Shown: positions 38,300 through 47,600, numbered from the stretch's first letter. The stretch is 64,000 nucleotides of DNA from a beta proteobacterium MWH-UniP1 (GCA_036362785.1 CP143625.1:1675401-1739400); one strand, 5' to 3'. Translations and numbers: made by a program. The notes: generated from the sequence alone by a model not told the origin.

Positions 38300-39328
38300 T
38301 CAGGCCGGAAATAAATCGTCGATCACACGCTGGACCCGCACACCAGAGGCTGTGTCGTCTAACGGATTACGCCGCAGTCGATGCCGCAAGGCCATGGGTG
38401 CAATTCGCTTCAAATGGTCTAATGACACTTTCGCCGCGCCCTCAAGGGCGGCAAGCGCCCGGGCGGCGCGCATGAGTGTGAGCTCCCCACGCAGGCCATC
38501 GGTGCCAAGCTTCATACACAGCTCGGCGGCTCGCTCCAAAATTTCATCGGGCACCACGACCGAGTCCAGTTTGTCTCTGCCAGTGGCGATTTTTTTACGA
38601 ATCTTGTTGTCTTCTTTTTTCCAGCTCTCAATAAAGCCAGCCGGGTCGCGCTCAAAGGCATCGCGGCGCTTTACCACTTCAATGCGCGCTGGCAGCTCTT
38701 GCGGTGTTTTCACATCCACCGACAAACCAAAACGATCCAATAGCTGTGGCCGCAACTCGCCTTCTTCCGGGTTGCCACTGCCCACCAAGACAAAACGGGC
38801 CGGATGCTGAACACTTAAACCCTCACGCTCCACCACGTTTTCGCCACTGGCCGCCACGTCAATCAGCAAATCAACAATATGGTCTTCCAGTAGATTGACC
38901 TCGTCGATATACAAAAAGCCACGATTGGCCTTGGCGAGAAGACCAGGCTCAAAGGCTTTCACACCATCGCTAAGCGCGCGCTCTAAATCCAACGCACCCA
39001 CCACGCGGTCTTCGGTCACCCCCAGGGGAAGATCCACCACGGGCACTGGCACCAAATGGGTCTTGGGGTGGGGCTTATCTTTTTTAAGCGTTGCGCAGAA
39101 TTCGCAGACGGATCGCGTTGACTCCGGGTCGCAGGCATAGGGGCAGCCCACGACCGCTTTCATCTTGGGCAGAATTGCCGCCAAAGCACGGACTGCCGTG
39201 GATTTACCGGTTCCGCGGTCGCCAAAGACCAACACACCGCCAATGGATGGATCGACCGTGGTGACCAACATGGCCAGTTTCATTTCGTCCTGACCAACGA
39301 TTGCGGAAAACGGGAATGCTGCTGCCAT
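38300..39328 (-). CDS. bchI: Magnesium chelatase ATPase subunit I
   Basis: BchI is the AAA+ motor of magnesium chelatase. The 342-residue product begins with AFPFSAIVGQDEMKLAMLV, has Walker A VFGDRGTGKSTAVRAL (about 35-50), and Walker B GFLYIDEVNLLEDH. LVGSGNPEEGELRPQLLDRF (sensor I and Arg finger) follows. The order bchI-bchD is conserved. No PpsR-type site was found upstream of it. Confidence 0.96.
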   Translation of the reverse strand: MAAAFPFSAIVGQDEMKLAMLVTTVDPSIGGVLVFGDRGTGKSTAVRALAAILPKMKAVVGCPYACDPESTRSVCEFCATLKKDKPHPKTHLVPVPVVDLPLGVTEDRVVGALDLERALSDGVKAFEPGLLAKANRGFLYIDEVNLLEDHIVDLLIDVAASGENVVEREGLSVQHPARFVLVGSGNPEEGELRPQLLDRFGLSVDVKTPQELPARIEVVKRRDAFERDPAGFIESWKKEDNKIRKKIATGRDKLDSVVVPDEILERAAELCMKLGTDGLRGELTLMRAARALAALEGAAKVSLDHLKRIAPMALRHRLRRNPLDDTASGVRVQRVIDDLFPA

Positions 39329-39353
39329 ACGCTTGGGCTCCTAAACCCCCATT

Positions 39354-39611
39354 TTAACGCCGCCAGCGCCTATACAAATCCAGACCGTGCAGCACACCTG
39401 CTGCGGTTAAGGCGAGCGCCACAGGCCCGGGGCCGCTTTCTGCCAGCGCGAATCGCAAGGCCAGCATGAGCGATAGGCCTGAAAAGAGATTCAACCCAAT
39501 CTCACCCGGCGCAACCCCACGGCCCGTCTTGCGATACCAGGCGGCAATCGCAATAAATTCAATCAGTGTTAATGCGATCACCGCATCCACCAGGTGGACC
39601 AGCCAGGCCAT
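39354..39611 (-). CDS. Small three-helix membrane protein, function unknown
   Basis: An 85-residue protein with three hydrophobic stretches (AVIALTLIEFIAIAAW, LFSGLSLMLALRFALA, VALALTAAGVLHGLDL) and a basic end (YRRWRR). The start codon shares a base with the stop of the upstream aldolase gene (TAATG), so the two are coupled. No family is recognised with confidence. Confidence 0.75.
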   Translation of the reverse strand: MAWLVHLVDAVIALTLIEFIAIAAWYRKTGRGVAPGEIGLNLFSGLSLMLALRFALAESGPGPVALALTAAGVLHGLDLYRRWRR

Positions 39612-40738
39612 TAAAGCAGCGCGCCCCTGGCCGTGATCGGCCAGATATCCACCACGGTGTTGTTTTGAATCACCACCAGTTCGTCGTACAAATTAACGGT
39701 GGGATCGCAGTGGCCAGGAATTAATTTCAGTTTTGCCCCCAGGGCCAGAGGCGGCACCAGTTTGGGATCAATCACCAAGACCCCGTGTTCGTCAGATGCT
39801 TTTACAAAAGTAACGCCAGGGTGATCGGCGACCACTGGCATTCCAGAGTCCACACTGGATGCCTTTAGGCCTGCATCCACTACCGCATGCGAATCCCCCG
39901 CCACACTCATCACCGATGTCCAGACAAATAGGCTGTGTTCAAACTGTGGCATGCCACTGCTCTGCCAATCATTACGTGCGTAATCGGCATCCATAAAAAT
40001 ATACGAACCCACCTGAAGTTCGGTGTAAAGATCACTCGCTGCTTCAATTAGAAAACTACCGGTGCCCGCGCCCGCAATCGTGGTGCAGGTCATGCCATGG
40101 CTTGCTAACAAGTCACGGGTTGACCGCGTGAGCTCAATGGCACGGCCAATCGCAGCACGCCGCTCTTCTTGCGTGCGCATATGCTGGGCTGGCCCATGAT
40201 AGGCCTGCAGGCCCTGAAAGCGCAGGCCTGGCATCTGCACAATCGCTTTCGCCAATGCCAGTGTCGGCTCGCCGGGGGCAATCCCACACCGATGGGCGCC
40301 CACATCCACCTCGATCAAGACAGGAATCACCACTCCCGCACTGAGCGCAACAGCATTCATGGCAGCGGCATTGTCCACGTGATCAACACAGACCGTCACG
40401 CGGATGGACTTGGCCAGCTCACACAGCCGCGCAATCTTTTTATCACCTACCACTTCGTTGGAAATCAAAATGTCTTGAATCCCCATCTCGGCAAAGGCCT
40501 GGGCCTCGGAGACTTTTTGACAGCAAATGCCCACGGCACCACGGGCGATCTGCCGCCGGGCGATTTCTGGGCACTTATGGCTTTTGGCATGCGGCCGCAA
40601 CTGAATGGACCGGCCGCGCAATGCCGCATCAAGCCGATCGCAGTTTCGCTCAAAAGCATCGAGATCAAGAATTAGCGCAGGCGTGTCCACCTGGGCCAAA
40701 GACTCCCCCAAACGGGCAGCCGATACGTGAATTGCCAT
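39611..40738 (-). CDS. DSD1-type PLP-dependent aldolase/dehydratase (D-threonine or D-3-hydroxyaspartate aldolase-like)
   Basis: Fold type III PLP enzyme of the alanine-racemase-like/DSD1 family, 375 residues. The N-terminal barrel has DTPALILDLDAFERNCD and the PLP lysine region LRPHAKSHKCPEIAR (about residue 53). The C-terminal metal-binding motif is PGHCDPTVNLYDEL, where His and Cys bind a divalent metal. Members include D-threonine aldolase, D-serine dehydratase and 3-hydroxy-D-aspartate aldolase; sequence alone does not choose between them. It is coupled to the small membrane protein downstream. Confidence 0.85.
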   Translation of the reverse strand: MAIHVSAARLGESLAQVDTPALILDLDAFERNCDRLDAALRGRSIQLRPHAKSHKCPEIARRQIARGAVGICCQKVSEAQAFAEMGIQDILISNEVVGDKKIARLCELAKSIRVTVCVDHVDNAAAMNAVALSAGVVIPVLIEVDVGAHRCGIAPGEPTLALAKAIVQMPGLRFQGLQAYHGPAQHMRTQEERRAAIGRAIELTRSTRDLLASHGMTCTTIAGAGTGSFLIEAASDLYTELQVGSYIFMDADYARNDWQSSGMPQFEHSLFVWTSVMSVAGDSHAVVDAGLKASSVDSGMPVVADHPGVTFVKASDEHGVLVIDPKLVPPLALGAKLKLIPGHCDPTVNLYDELVVIQNNTVVDIWPITARGALL

Positions 40739-40746
40739 TAAATCGA

Positions 40747-41226
40747 TTAGCCCAGGGTTTTAGCCGCCTGCAGGACTTCTTCCACGTGGCCTGCCACTTT
40801 GACGCCACGCCATGAACGGCGCAGCACCCCCTTGGCATCAATCAAAAACGTCGAGCGCTCAATGCCACGGACCTGCTTGCCGTACATGTTTTTGTTTTTG
40901 ATCACGCCAAAGGCGCTGCACAGTGTCTCGTCGGTGTCTGACACCAACACAATGCTTAAGCCATGCTTTTGAATAAACTTTTGGTGAGACGCAATGCTGT
41001 CACGTGACACACCAATCACCTGGGTGTCTGCCTTTAAAAAGGCCTGATGCTGGGCCGAGAAATCCTTGGCCTCGACGGTGCAGCCTGGCGTGTCATCTTT
41101 GGGGTAAAAATAAATCACCAGGTTGTGGCCCTGGTAGTCGGCCAACTGAATATTGCCCAGCGTGGTGGTCAGTGCCAAACCCGACACCATGGGAGAGAGT
41201 TTTTCACCATCAAGAACGTCTTGCAT
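40747..41226 (-). CDS. bcp: Thioredoxin-dependent peroxiredoxin (BCP/PrxQ type)
   Basis: PrxQ/BCP enzymes reduce peroxides using an N-terminal peroxidatic Cys. ATG 41226 (MQDVLDGEKLSPM) is preferred to the frame from 41244. The product has YFYPKDDTPGCTVEAKDFSA with the peroxidatic Cys; the usual resolving Cys five residues later is absent (CTVEAKDF). The next Cys is in DETLCSAFGV, so it may act as a 1-Cys or atypical enzyme. It lies next to greB and the DSD1 gene, an ordinary housekeeping stretch. Confidence 0.9.
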   Translation of the reverse strand: MQDVLDGEKLSPMVSGLALTTTLGNIQLADYQGHNLVIYFYPKDDTPGCTVEAKDFSAQHQAFLKADTQVIGVSRDSIASHQKFIQKHGLSIVLVSDTDETLCSAFGVIKNKNMYGKQVRGIERSTFLIDAKGVLRRSWRGVKVAGHVEEVLQAAKTLG

Positions 41227-41304
41227 TGTCGATTGCTCCAACAAATTGGGAAGCCCAAATCATAGAGCAAGTCACTGGCCAAACCGCCGCCAGCCACCCG
41301 CCAA

Positions 41305-41859
41305 TCAGGCGGGGTAACGGACCGAAATAATCTCGACTTCCCTGGGGCCAGAGGGGCTTTGCACAGTCACCGTGTCTCCCTCACGGGCCTTAATGAGCGC
41401 CCGGGCCATAGGGGATATCCAACTGATGCAATGTTCCCCAAGATGGGTCTCATCCACCCCCACGATGCGATAAGTGTGCTCTTGACCATCGGACTCCATG
41501 ATGGTGACTTCGGCCCCAAAAAAGATCTGGTCATTGCCCGCCTGCTGGGCAGGGTCCACCACCTGGGCAATCGCCAATCGCTTGGTCAGAAACCGCAGCC
41601 GACGATCAATTTCACGCAGCCGCCGCTTGCCATAGATGTAATCGCCATTTTCCGATCGGTCGCCGTTTGATGCCGCCCACGACACGATCTCCACGGTCTT
41701 GGGCCGCTCCACTTTCAGCAGGTGCTGCAACTCATCATTTAAGGCCGCATAGCCTGCCGGTGTCAGATAGTTGGGCGTGCCGGCCGGCAGACTGCTGGCC
41801 GCCTGCTCTGGGCCATCGTCTTCTTCCTGGTCGGTCTCTTTGGTAAAGGCTTTGCTCAT
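41305..41859 (-). CDS. greB: Transcription elongation factor GreB
   Basis: GreB rescues backtracked RNA polymerase by stimulating transcript cleavage. The 184-residue product has a 28-residue acidic leader, then YLTPAGYAALNDELQHLLKV, the coiled-coil tip NGDRSENGDYIYGKRRLREI with acidic residues, and the C-terminal FKBP-like domain (EHCISWISPMARALIKAREG). The tip sequence fits GreB better than GreA. Confidence 0.9.
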   Translation of the reverse strand: MSKAFTKETDQEEDDGPEQAASSLPAGTPNYLTPAGYAALNDELQHLLKVERPKTVEIVSWAASNGDRSENGDYIYGKRRLREIDRRLRFLTKRLAIAQVVDPAQQAGNDQIFFGAEVTIMESDGQEHTYRIVGVDETHLGEHCISWISPMARALIKAREGDTVTVQSPSGPREVEIISVRYPA

Positions 41860-41889
41860 AGAATGCTGACTCTAGCAAAAGGAGACCCC

Positions 41890-42204
41890 ATGATTCATGA
41901 ACTACGCATCTATCACTGCTGCCCCGGCCGACTGCCCGATCTGGTCAACCGCTTTAAGACCCACACCCTTGGTTTTTTTCAGCAATACGGCATCAAGCAC
42001 GACAAGTTTTGGACCACACTCATTGGTCCGTCTAACGCGGCGCTCTATTACATTTTGGAATGGGAATCGCTCGCTGAGCGTGAAGCCAAGTGGAATGCCT
42101 TTCAGGCCGACCCCAAGTGGATCGCCACCCGCAAAGACACTGAAGCGAACGGCCAGATTGTCGAGCGTATTGAGAACCTGATTCTGAGCCCGCTGCCGCT
42201 GTAA
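41890..42204 (+). CDS. NIPSNAP family protein
   Basis: A 104-residue dimeric alpha/beta-barrel protein starting at ATG 41890, with AGGAGA eight bases upstream. It opens MIHELRIYHCCPGRLPDLVN and has ALYYILEWESLAEREAKWNA, both diagnostic of NIPSNAP/DabA-like folds. Function is unknown in bacteria. It stands alone between greB and queC. Confidence 0.88.
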   Translation: MIHELRIYHCCPGRLPDLVNRFKTHTLGFFQQYGIKHDKFWTTLIGPSNAALYYILEWESLAEREAKWNAFQADPKWIATRKDTEANGQIVERIENLILSPLPL

Positions 42205-42239
42205 TTCCGGCAGCCACACGACCCCGACCGCCTGGGTAT

Positions 42240-42935
42240 TTAGGCCACGCCAAAGGCCTGGGCGCGGGGATCGACCAAGCCATTTTCCGCAAAACCCTTA
42301 TTGCGAAGTTGGCAGGCATCGCAGCTGCCGCAGGGCCGTCCATCAGGGCCTGGGTCATAACAACTCGTGGTGCGTGCGTAGTCCACGCCCAGACTTAAGC
42401 CCAGCCGAATAATCTGCGCCTTGGTCATGTCCATGAGTGGCGTGTGGATGGTGACACCACGGCCCTCGACACCCTCGCGCGTTGCCAAGTTGGCCATGGC
42501 TTGAAAGGCCGCAATGTATTCCGGCCGGCAATCGGGATAGCCACTGTAATCCAGCGCGTTCACGCCAATAAAGATGTGACGCGACTGCGTGACCTCCGCG
42601 CAGGCCAGTGCAAATGACAAAAAGATGGTGTTTCTTGCAGGCACATACGTGATCGGAATCTCTTCCGAAGGCTGCGATAACTCGCGATTTTTGGGCACCT
42701 GAATATCACTGGTCAGCGCCGAGCCCCCAAAGGGACGCAAATCAATGCTGACCACCCGATGTGCTTTGGCCCCCATGGCGGCAGACAAATCCGCAGCCGC
42801 ATCAATCTCTGCCCGGTGCCGCTGGCCATAATCAAAGGCCAGTGTGGTGACTTGATAGCCTTGCGATAAGGCCTGGGCCAGCACGGTGGCCGAATCCAGG
42901 CCACCACTGAGCAGAACAATTGCGCGCATATTCAT
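42240..42935 (-). CDS. queC: 7-cyano-7-deazaguanine synthase
   Basis: QueC makes preQ0, the precursor of queuosine in tRNA. The 231-residue product has the PP-loop [17 protein letters not shown] at its start, [19 protein letters not shown], and the C-terminal zinc site with four cysteines ([20 protein letters not shown]). No other queuosine genes are in the window, so it is likely a single resident gene between PGC segments. Confidence 0.95.
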   Translation of the reverse strand: MNMRAIVLLSGGLDSATVLAQALSQGYQVTTLAFDYGQRHRAEIDAAADLSAAMGAKAHRVVSIDLRPFGGSALTSDIQVPKNRELSQPSEEIPITYVPARNTIFLSFALACAEVTQSRHIFIGVNALDYSGYPDCRPEYIAAFQAMANLATREGVEGRGVTIHTPLMDMTKAQIIRLGLSLGVDYARTTSCYDPGPDGRPCGSCDACQLRNKGFAENGLVDPRAQAFGVA

Positions 42936-42948
42936 GCGCTGGATCGTA

Positions 42949-43548
42949 TCACCAGGTCACTTCAAACACGCAGGATGAATCCCCCGAGGCTTCACACTTG
43001 GTCTCCTCGACACGGGAATTGGGGTGCACGATCACACGAAAGATGCGTTCAAACGTGGCCGCATAAAAATCGCATACCGGGATGTCGGACTTGATCTGGC
43101 TACACAGTGGGTTATTGATGATTTCAAACACAAACGGCTTGCCGGGCCGAAAGGAAAAAGTGCCGCTACCCGCAAATGTCCAGGAATGTTTACCGATCGC
43201 TTGCGCCAACACACGCGCAGCGATCGAGGCGGGAAGAAAACGCAAAACCGCCTGTGCAAACTTTGGAATACGGTTGGCAAGTAAATAATCGCCCGTGCGC
43301 AGGCCCGCATCCCAGGAAAGCGCCTTGGCCTCGGACTCGCCAAACACTTCACGCAATTTGGCCTGCAATACGGCCACATCACGCTCCGACACCATTTCGG
43401 TTGGGCGCGACAGCAAATGATGCGATAAGCCCGCTGACGAAAAGAGCGCCTCGCAGGCGCCCTCTCCGTGTTTCGCGGTTACCGAATCAATGACCTGCAA
43501 AATTGCATTGGGCCCGATTCGGTCGCGTGCCGCAGTTGTAAGACTCAT
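42949..43548 (-). CDS. bchJ: BchJ, V4R-domain protein of bacteriochlorophyll synthesis
   Basis: BchJ was named as 4-vinyl reductase, though later work points to other enzymes (BciA/BciB) for that step and to an accessory role for BchJ. The 199-residue product has a leading [19 protein letters not shown] and a V4R domain, with [20 protein letters not shown] and the Cys-bearing end [18 protein letters not shown]. It is directly downstream of bchE (18 bases), so the pair is an operon. Recognition is by sequence and synteny. Confidence 0.88.
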   Translation of the reverse strand: MSLTTAARDRIGPNAILQVIDSVTAKHGEGACEALFSSAGLSHHLLSRPTEMVSERDVAVLQAKLREVFGESEAKALSWDAGLRTGDYLLANRIPKFAQAVLRFLPASIAARVLAQAIGKHSWTFAGSGTFSFRPGKPFVFEIINNPLCSQIKSDIPVCDFYAATFERIFRVIVHPNSRVEETKCEASGDSSCVFEVTW

Positions 43549-43566
43549 CTCAACCAGTCTTGCCCA

Positions 43567-45258
43567 CTAAACAACGGCCGCTTCGTCTTTCTTTTGCACA
43601 TCAACCAGCTTCTTACCCGATAAGACCGCGTCCATCTCTTCTTCGGTCAGCTGCTCGGCCTGATTGCCGCCACCGCAGGCCATGGCGGCATTGATCTCGC
43701 CCTGACGACGCTTGTGCTCAATCTTCGGCCCGTGCATGGTGACCCAGCCCTCGTCGCTCGCAACACTATCATTGCCCGCTTCAAAGGTACGCGTGGTATC
43801 AAACGCAAAGTCCACCTTCTTGGTACTCTGCGGGCCCCAATAGCCCACACGGCCCAGGTCGTAGAACTTGCGCTCAACGCTACTCTTCAAAAATGCCTTT
43901 AAGCAGCCCAGCAGGTATTTACGCTTGGTCTTATCGCGTGTCCATGGGTAATGCAGGAAGGACTTGCGCATGAAGAAGCGCCGGTAGTTGGCCATGACAC
44001 CATCCAACAATTCACCACGGGTGATTGCCTCTGGCTTCATGATGGGCGTGACAAAGTTGTATTTCTCGTAGTCAAAGACTTCCACTTTGTCGCCAAGCTC
44101 TTGGAAGAGATCGCTAAATGGCCAGGGCGTGTACATGGCCCAGTTGGCCATGTCCGGATTCCAGTCCAGGGTCATGCGATAGGTTTCTTCCAGCGTTTCC
44201 TTGGTCTCGTTTTCCAAGCCCACAATGAACTGGGCTTCGGTCACGATGCCGGCATCACGCAAGAGCTGAATGGCTTTCTTGTTCTGTGCAATCGTGGTTT
44301 CTTTGTTGAAACGGTCCAGCTTTAGCTGGGCTGCAGCTTCCGTGCCCAGCGAGACGTGAATCAGGCCGGCCTTGCGGAACATTGGCAGCAGTTTTTCGTC
44401 GCGCAGAATATCCGTCACGCGCGTGTTGATTCCCCAGAGAATCCCCAGATCACGATCAATCAATTCTTGGCAGAACTGAATGAACTTTTTGCGGTGAATG
44501 GTGGGCTCTTCGTCAGCAAGAATGAAAAAGCCGACGCCGTGGTTCTTGACCAGATCTTCAATCTCATCCACGACTTTCTTGGGATCACGAATCCGATAAT
44601 CCCGCCAGAACTTCCATTGGCTACAGAACGTGCAGGTAAATGGGCAGCCCCGGGCGAAGTTGGGAATGGCCACACGGGTGTTCATGGGAATGTAGATGTA
44701 CTTACTCCACTCCAAAATCCCCCAATCAGGCGTAATGCGATCCAAATCTTCAATGGTCGCCTCAGCAGGTGTGGCAATGATTTTGCCGCTGGCATCTGCA
44801 TAAGCAATGCCCTTCACCGAGTTGTGGTCTGCAGCCCAGCTGCCGTTTTCAACAGCAATCACAAAATTCAAAAAGACCTGCTCACCCTCGCCACGCACAA
44901 TGGCGTCGATCCACGGGGCCTCTTTCAGCACCTGGGGATACATAAAGGTGGCGTGAATGCCGCCCAGCACCGTCACCACATTGGGGTTGACTTCCTTGGC
45001 TACCTGCAAAATTCGCTCAGCCTTGTAAATGGCTGGCGTAATGGCGGTGGCGCCCACGATATCGGGCTTTAATTCTGCGAGTTTCGCGCGGACCACATCT
45101 TCTTCCAGATCGTCGGTCATCGCGTCGATGAAGTGCACATCGGTGTAGCCGCCTGCTTTCAGGTAGCCAGACAAATAAGCTACCCAGGCCGGTGGCCAGT
45201 TGCCCGCAATCTCGGCACCACCGGAGTGGTAATTCGGATGAATAAAGACGATGCGCAT
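43567..45258 (-). CDS. bchE: Anaerobic magnesium-protoporphyrin IX monomethyl ester cyclase
   Basis: BchE is the oxygen-independent enzyme forming the isocyclic ring, a radical-SAM protein reported to depend on cobalamin. ATG 45258 ([20 protein letters not shown]) with GGGGAAG upstream is chosen over 45273. The N-terminal half is B12-binding-like; the radical-SAM cysteines are in [17 protein letters not shown] (about residues 205-221). The [20 protein letters not shown] stretch is typical. C-terminal [20 protein letters not shown] ends in an acidic/Lys tail. A PpsR-type site lies 61 bases upstream. An acsF gene is not in the window, but much of the PGC is outside it. Confidence 0.96.
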   Translation of the reverse strand: MRIVFIHPNYHSGGAEIAGNWPPAWVAYLSGYLKAGGYTDVHFIDAMTDDLEEDVVRAKLAELKPDIVGATAITPAIYKAERILQVAKEVNPNVVTVLGGIHATFMYPQVLKEAPWIDAIVRGEGEQVFLNFVIAVENGSWAADHNSVKGIAYADASGKIIATPAEATIEDLDRITPDWGILEWSKYIYIPMNTRVAIPNFARGCPFTCTFCSQWKFWRDYRIRDPKKVVDEIEDLVKNHGVGFFILADEEPTIHRKKFIQFCQELIDRDLGILWGINTRVTDILRDEKLLPMFRKAGLIHVSLGTEAAAQLKLDRFNKETTIAQNKKAIQLLRDAGIVTEAQFIVGLENETKETLEETYRMTLDWNPDMANWAMYTPWPFSDLFQELGDKVEVFDYEKYNFVTPIMKPEAITRGELLDGVMANYRRFFMRKSFLHYPWTRDKTKRKYLLGCLKAFLKSSVERKFYDLGRVGYWGPQSTKKVDFAFDTTRTFEAGNDSVASDEGWVTMHGPKIEHKRRQGEINAAMACGGGNQAEQLTEEEMDAVLSGKKLVDVQKKDEAAVV

Positions 45259-45271
45259 TGCTTCCCCTTGC

Positions 45272-45286
45272 ACGCCAAACTGGCGT
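45272..45286 (-). other. Short hairpin in the bchE leader
   Basis: ACGCCA-AAC-TGGCGT is a perfect six-base stem with a three-base loop, 14 bases upstream of the bchE ATG. It lies next to the ribosome-binding site and might affect translation. No T-run follows. Confidence 0.45.
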
Positions 45287-45318
45287 TTGTTAACGTCTTC
45301 TCAAGGTAACAAAACGCG

Positions 45319-45336
45319 TGTCAACTGTTCTTGACA
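45319..45336 (-). promoter_or_regulatory. PpsR-type operator upstream of bchE
   Basis: Exact TGT-N12-ACA (TGTCAACTGTTCTTGACA) with outer symmetry TGTCAA/TTGACA. It sits in the 82-base gap between the yeeE stop and the bchE start; on the minus strand the TTGACA half could also be a -35 element. Confidence 0.78.
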
Positions 45337-45340
45337 CTAA

Positions 45341-46429
45341 TCAAGGAGCGCCGTTTTCCCGCGAATCAACGAGTCGATCAGCAATGCCGGCACCCAGCCA
45401 CATGCCCAGCAGACTCAGCCAGGCCGTTAGCGCGAAGATGGCCCCACCCGTCACACCCGCCCCCACGGCACAGCCGCCGGCAAGCATGGACCCAAAGCCC
45501 ATAAATATCGCGCCCAGAATGTAACGGGGCATGGTGTACGCGCCACCAAAGCCTTCTAGCTTGAGATCGCCCCCAATGGCTGCGCCAATCAAAGAACCCA
45601 AAAACACACCGGGCAGCATGCCAAACTCAAATCCAATTTTCGGTGCCGGCTGGGACAGCACCCGCATCAGCCACTCAGCAGACGGCCCGCTAAAGGTCAG
45701 GCCCTGAATCTGTATCGGTTCAAAAGAATTCTTAGCAACAAGCTGGCTAAACCCCCAGGCCGCCGCCACCATCAGGCCAGTGCCAATACCGCCGATCCAC
45801 ATCCACCGGCTACGGGTGGCGCTTCGGCGCACGAAATACAGGGCAGCCACTGCCCAAATCAGCCCCATCACCAGGCCGCCCATATGCCCAACACCCAACT
45901 GGGCCAGCATGTCACGGCTCGGGCCCCCGTCAATGGTCCACCAGCTACTGATTTCCGTTCGAAGCGGTGATAAGGCCCCCGCCAACGACGCCTGGGCAGT
46001 GACCGCGAAAATTAGCCCAGACAACAAGGCCCGAAGATTGCCATTGGCCGACAACACCAAGAGCCGGCTGGCGCAGCCACGGGTCAGGATCATGCCGACA
46101 CCAAACACCACCCCACCGACCAGGGCCCCAGAGAGACTTCCAGTCGCGGAAATTTGACGGGCGGAACTGGTATCAAGCCAGCCGGTCATGGCCATCACCT
46201 GAACCGCGATCACTGCGCTGGAAAAGGCCAGCAACCAGATCGAGAGTTTTTCACCAAAACGACGCTGCCAAAACTCAATCACCGCCGCACGAAGACAAAA
46301 GCGCGACCGCTGGGCAAAAAAGCCAAACAGCATGCCAATCACGGCCCCGCCTGCGGCCAGGACCAGGCCTTCGCCATATTGTTCGATGAAATTCGCCAGC
46401 ATGATTTGGTTTAAGGAATAATCCAACAT
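45341..46429 (-). CDS. YeeE/YedE family transporter (thiosulfate/sulfur uptake type)
   Basis: YeeE/YedE proteins carry sulfur compounds such as thiosulfate across the inner membrane through a chain of cysteines. The protein is about 362 residues from ATG 46429 (MLDYSLNQIMLANF), with around nine hydrophobic segments. It keeps the three diagnostic Cys sites: QRSRFCLRAAV (about 47), TRGCASRLLVL (about 120) and LAGGCAVGAGVTGG (near 325). It ends four bases before the PpsR site of bchE, in the same direction. No SOX genes are nearby. Specificity is inferred from the family. Confidence 0.87.
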   Translation of the reverse strand: MLDYSLNQIMLANFIEQYGEGLVLAAGGAVIGMLFGFFAQRSRFCLRAAVIEFWQRRFGEKLSIWLLAFSSAVIAVQVMAMTGWLDTSSARQISATGSLSGALVGGVVFGVGMILTRGCASRLLVLSANGNLRALLSGLIFAVTAQASLAGALSPLRTEISSWWTIDGGPSRDMLAQLGVGHMGGLVMGLIWAVAALYFVRRSATRSRWMWIGGIGTGLMVAAAWGFSQLVAKNSFEPIQIQGLTFSGPSAEWLMRVLSQPAPKIGFEFGMLPGVFLGSLIGAAIGGDLKLEGFGGAYTMPRYILGAIFMGFGSMLAGGCAVGAGVTGGAIFALTAWLSLLGMWLGAGIADRLVDSRENGAP

Positions 46430-46488
46430 CCTAACCACCGGCCGCCCTGGCTGGCTTGATAAGCGTCAATAAAAGGGATCTACCCACC

Positions 46489-46890
46489 ATGATGTCGATG
46501 TTCTGGTCCAGAACGTTTTTGATTCTCGCGGGAATTTTTGGGGCGACCGGGGTTATTGCCGGTGCCTATGCATCCCATGGCCTAGCGGCCATGGTGGAAC
46601 CAAGACTTGTTGAGATTTTTGCAACAGCCGCCCGTTATCAGCTGGTTCATGCCGTGGCGCTGCTGGCGCTGGCCATGGTCAGCACCTTTAAATTCTTCAG
46701 AACCTGGTCGGTGGTGGCGGGGCTGGCCTTCACCTTTGGGATTGCAGTCTTTAGCGGCAGTCTGTATTTGCGCGTGCTCTTAGACATACCAAGCCTGGGT
46801 GCCGTGACACCCATTGGCGGGCTGGGGCTGATTCTGGGCTGGGTCGCCCTGATCATTGCAGGCTGGCGGGCCAGTGTTAACGCCGCGTAA
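46489..46890 (+). CDS. DUF423 family membrane protein
   Basis: A small four-helix membrane protein of the DUF423 (YgdD-like) family, 133 residues from ATG 46489 (AGGGA about ten bases upstream). Signatures are ILAGIFGATGVIAGAYASHG, FATAARYQLVHAVALLALA, FSGSLYLRVLLDIPSLGAVT and PIGGLGLILGWVALI. Function unknown. It diverges from yeeE. Confidence 0.88.
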   Translation: MMSMFWSRTFLILAGIFGATGVIAGAYASHGLAAMVEPRLVEIFATAARYQLVHAVALLALAMVSTFKFFRTWSVVAGLAFTFGIAVFSGSLYLRVLLDIPSLGAVTPIGGLGLILGWVALIIAGWRASVNAA

Positions 46891-46943
46891 CAATCGCAAC
46901 GTCAATCACAGCAGGGCCCGCCCTGCATCAAACTCACATCAAA

Positions 46944-47597
46944 TTACAGTCCCAATGCCTTATCAATCCAGGCCGTGTCGTATCGGCCTGAAGTGATTTC
47001 GGCAAGCGTGGTTTTTTCAGAATCCACCTTGGCCCAAGAGGCCTTCGCAATTTCCTGGGCGATGGCAGCGGGGATCGCCACAATGCCATCAGAATCACCC
47101 ACGATCACATCCCCTGGATTAACGGTCATGCCACCAATGGTGACGGGCACGTTGATGCTGCCCGGGCCGTCTTTATAGGGGCCACGGGGTGTGACCCCAC
47201 GTGCGTAGCAAGGAAACTTGGCCTCTTCAAAAGCGTCCACGTCACGAATAGCGCCATCCATAACAAAGCCAACACAGCCGCGCAGTTTCGCAGTGGTCAT
47301 CATGATCTCGCCCACCAAGGCACGCGTGATATCACCCTCGCCGTCAACAAGTAATACATCGCCTGCTTCCAGCATGGTGAGTGCCTTGTGAATCAATAGA
47401 TTGTCGCCAGACCGCACACGAACGGTGAAGGCATTGCCCACCATGGCCACCGGCGAACGATTCACAGGCGCCAATCCGACCGAGCCGGGGATACGGCCCA
47501 TGACATCGCCAATCGCAGAAGATGGCAGACCACGGCAGGCCTCGATGGCTGCCGCAGCACCCGGAACACGGGGATTAATTTGAATTCCTGGTTTCAC
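46944..47597 (-). CDS. RraA-like aldolase family protein (HMG/CHA aldolase type)
   Basis: The family includes RraA and 4-hydroxy-4-methyl-2-oxoglutarate/4-carboxy-4-hydroxy-2-oxoadipate aldolases. The 217-residue product has LPSSAIGDVMGRIPG, VRVRSGDNLLIHKALTML, VGEIMMTTAKLRGCVGFVMD, GAIRDVDAF and VNPGDVIVGDSDGIVAIP. The G-x-x-D metal/substrate site (GEIM...RD) is present, so aldolase activity is likely. It lies three bases after a TctC-type binding-protein gene, which suggests uptake and cleavage of a carboxylic acid. Confidence 0.85.
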   Translation of the reverse strand: MKPGIQINPRVPGAAAAIEACRGLPSSAIGDVMGRIPGSVGLAPVNRSPVAMVGNAFTVRVRSGDNLLIHKALTMLEAGDVLLVDGEGDITRALVGEIMMTTAKLRGCVGFVMDGAIRDVDAFEEAKFPCYARGVTPRGPYKDGPGSINVPVTIGGMTVNPGDVIVGDSDGIVAIPAAIAQEIAKASWAKVDSEKTTLAEITSGRYDTAWIDKALGL

Positions 47598-47600
47598 TGT

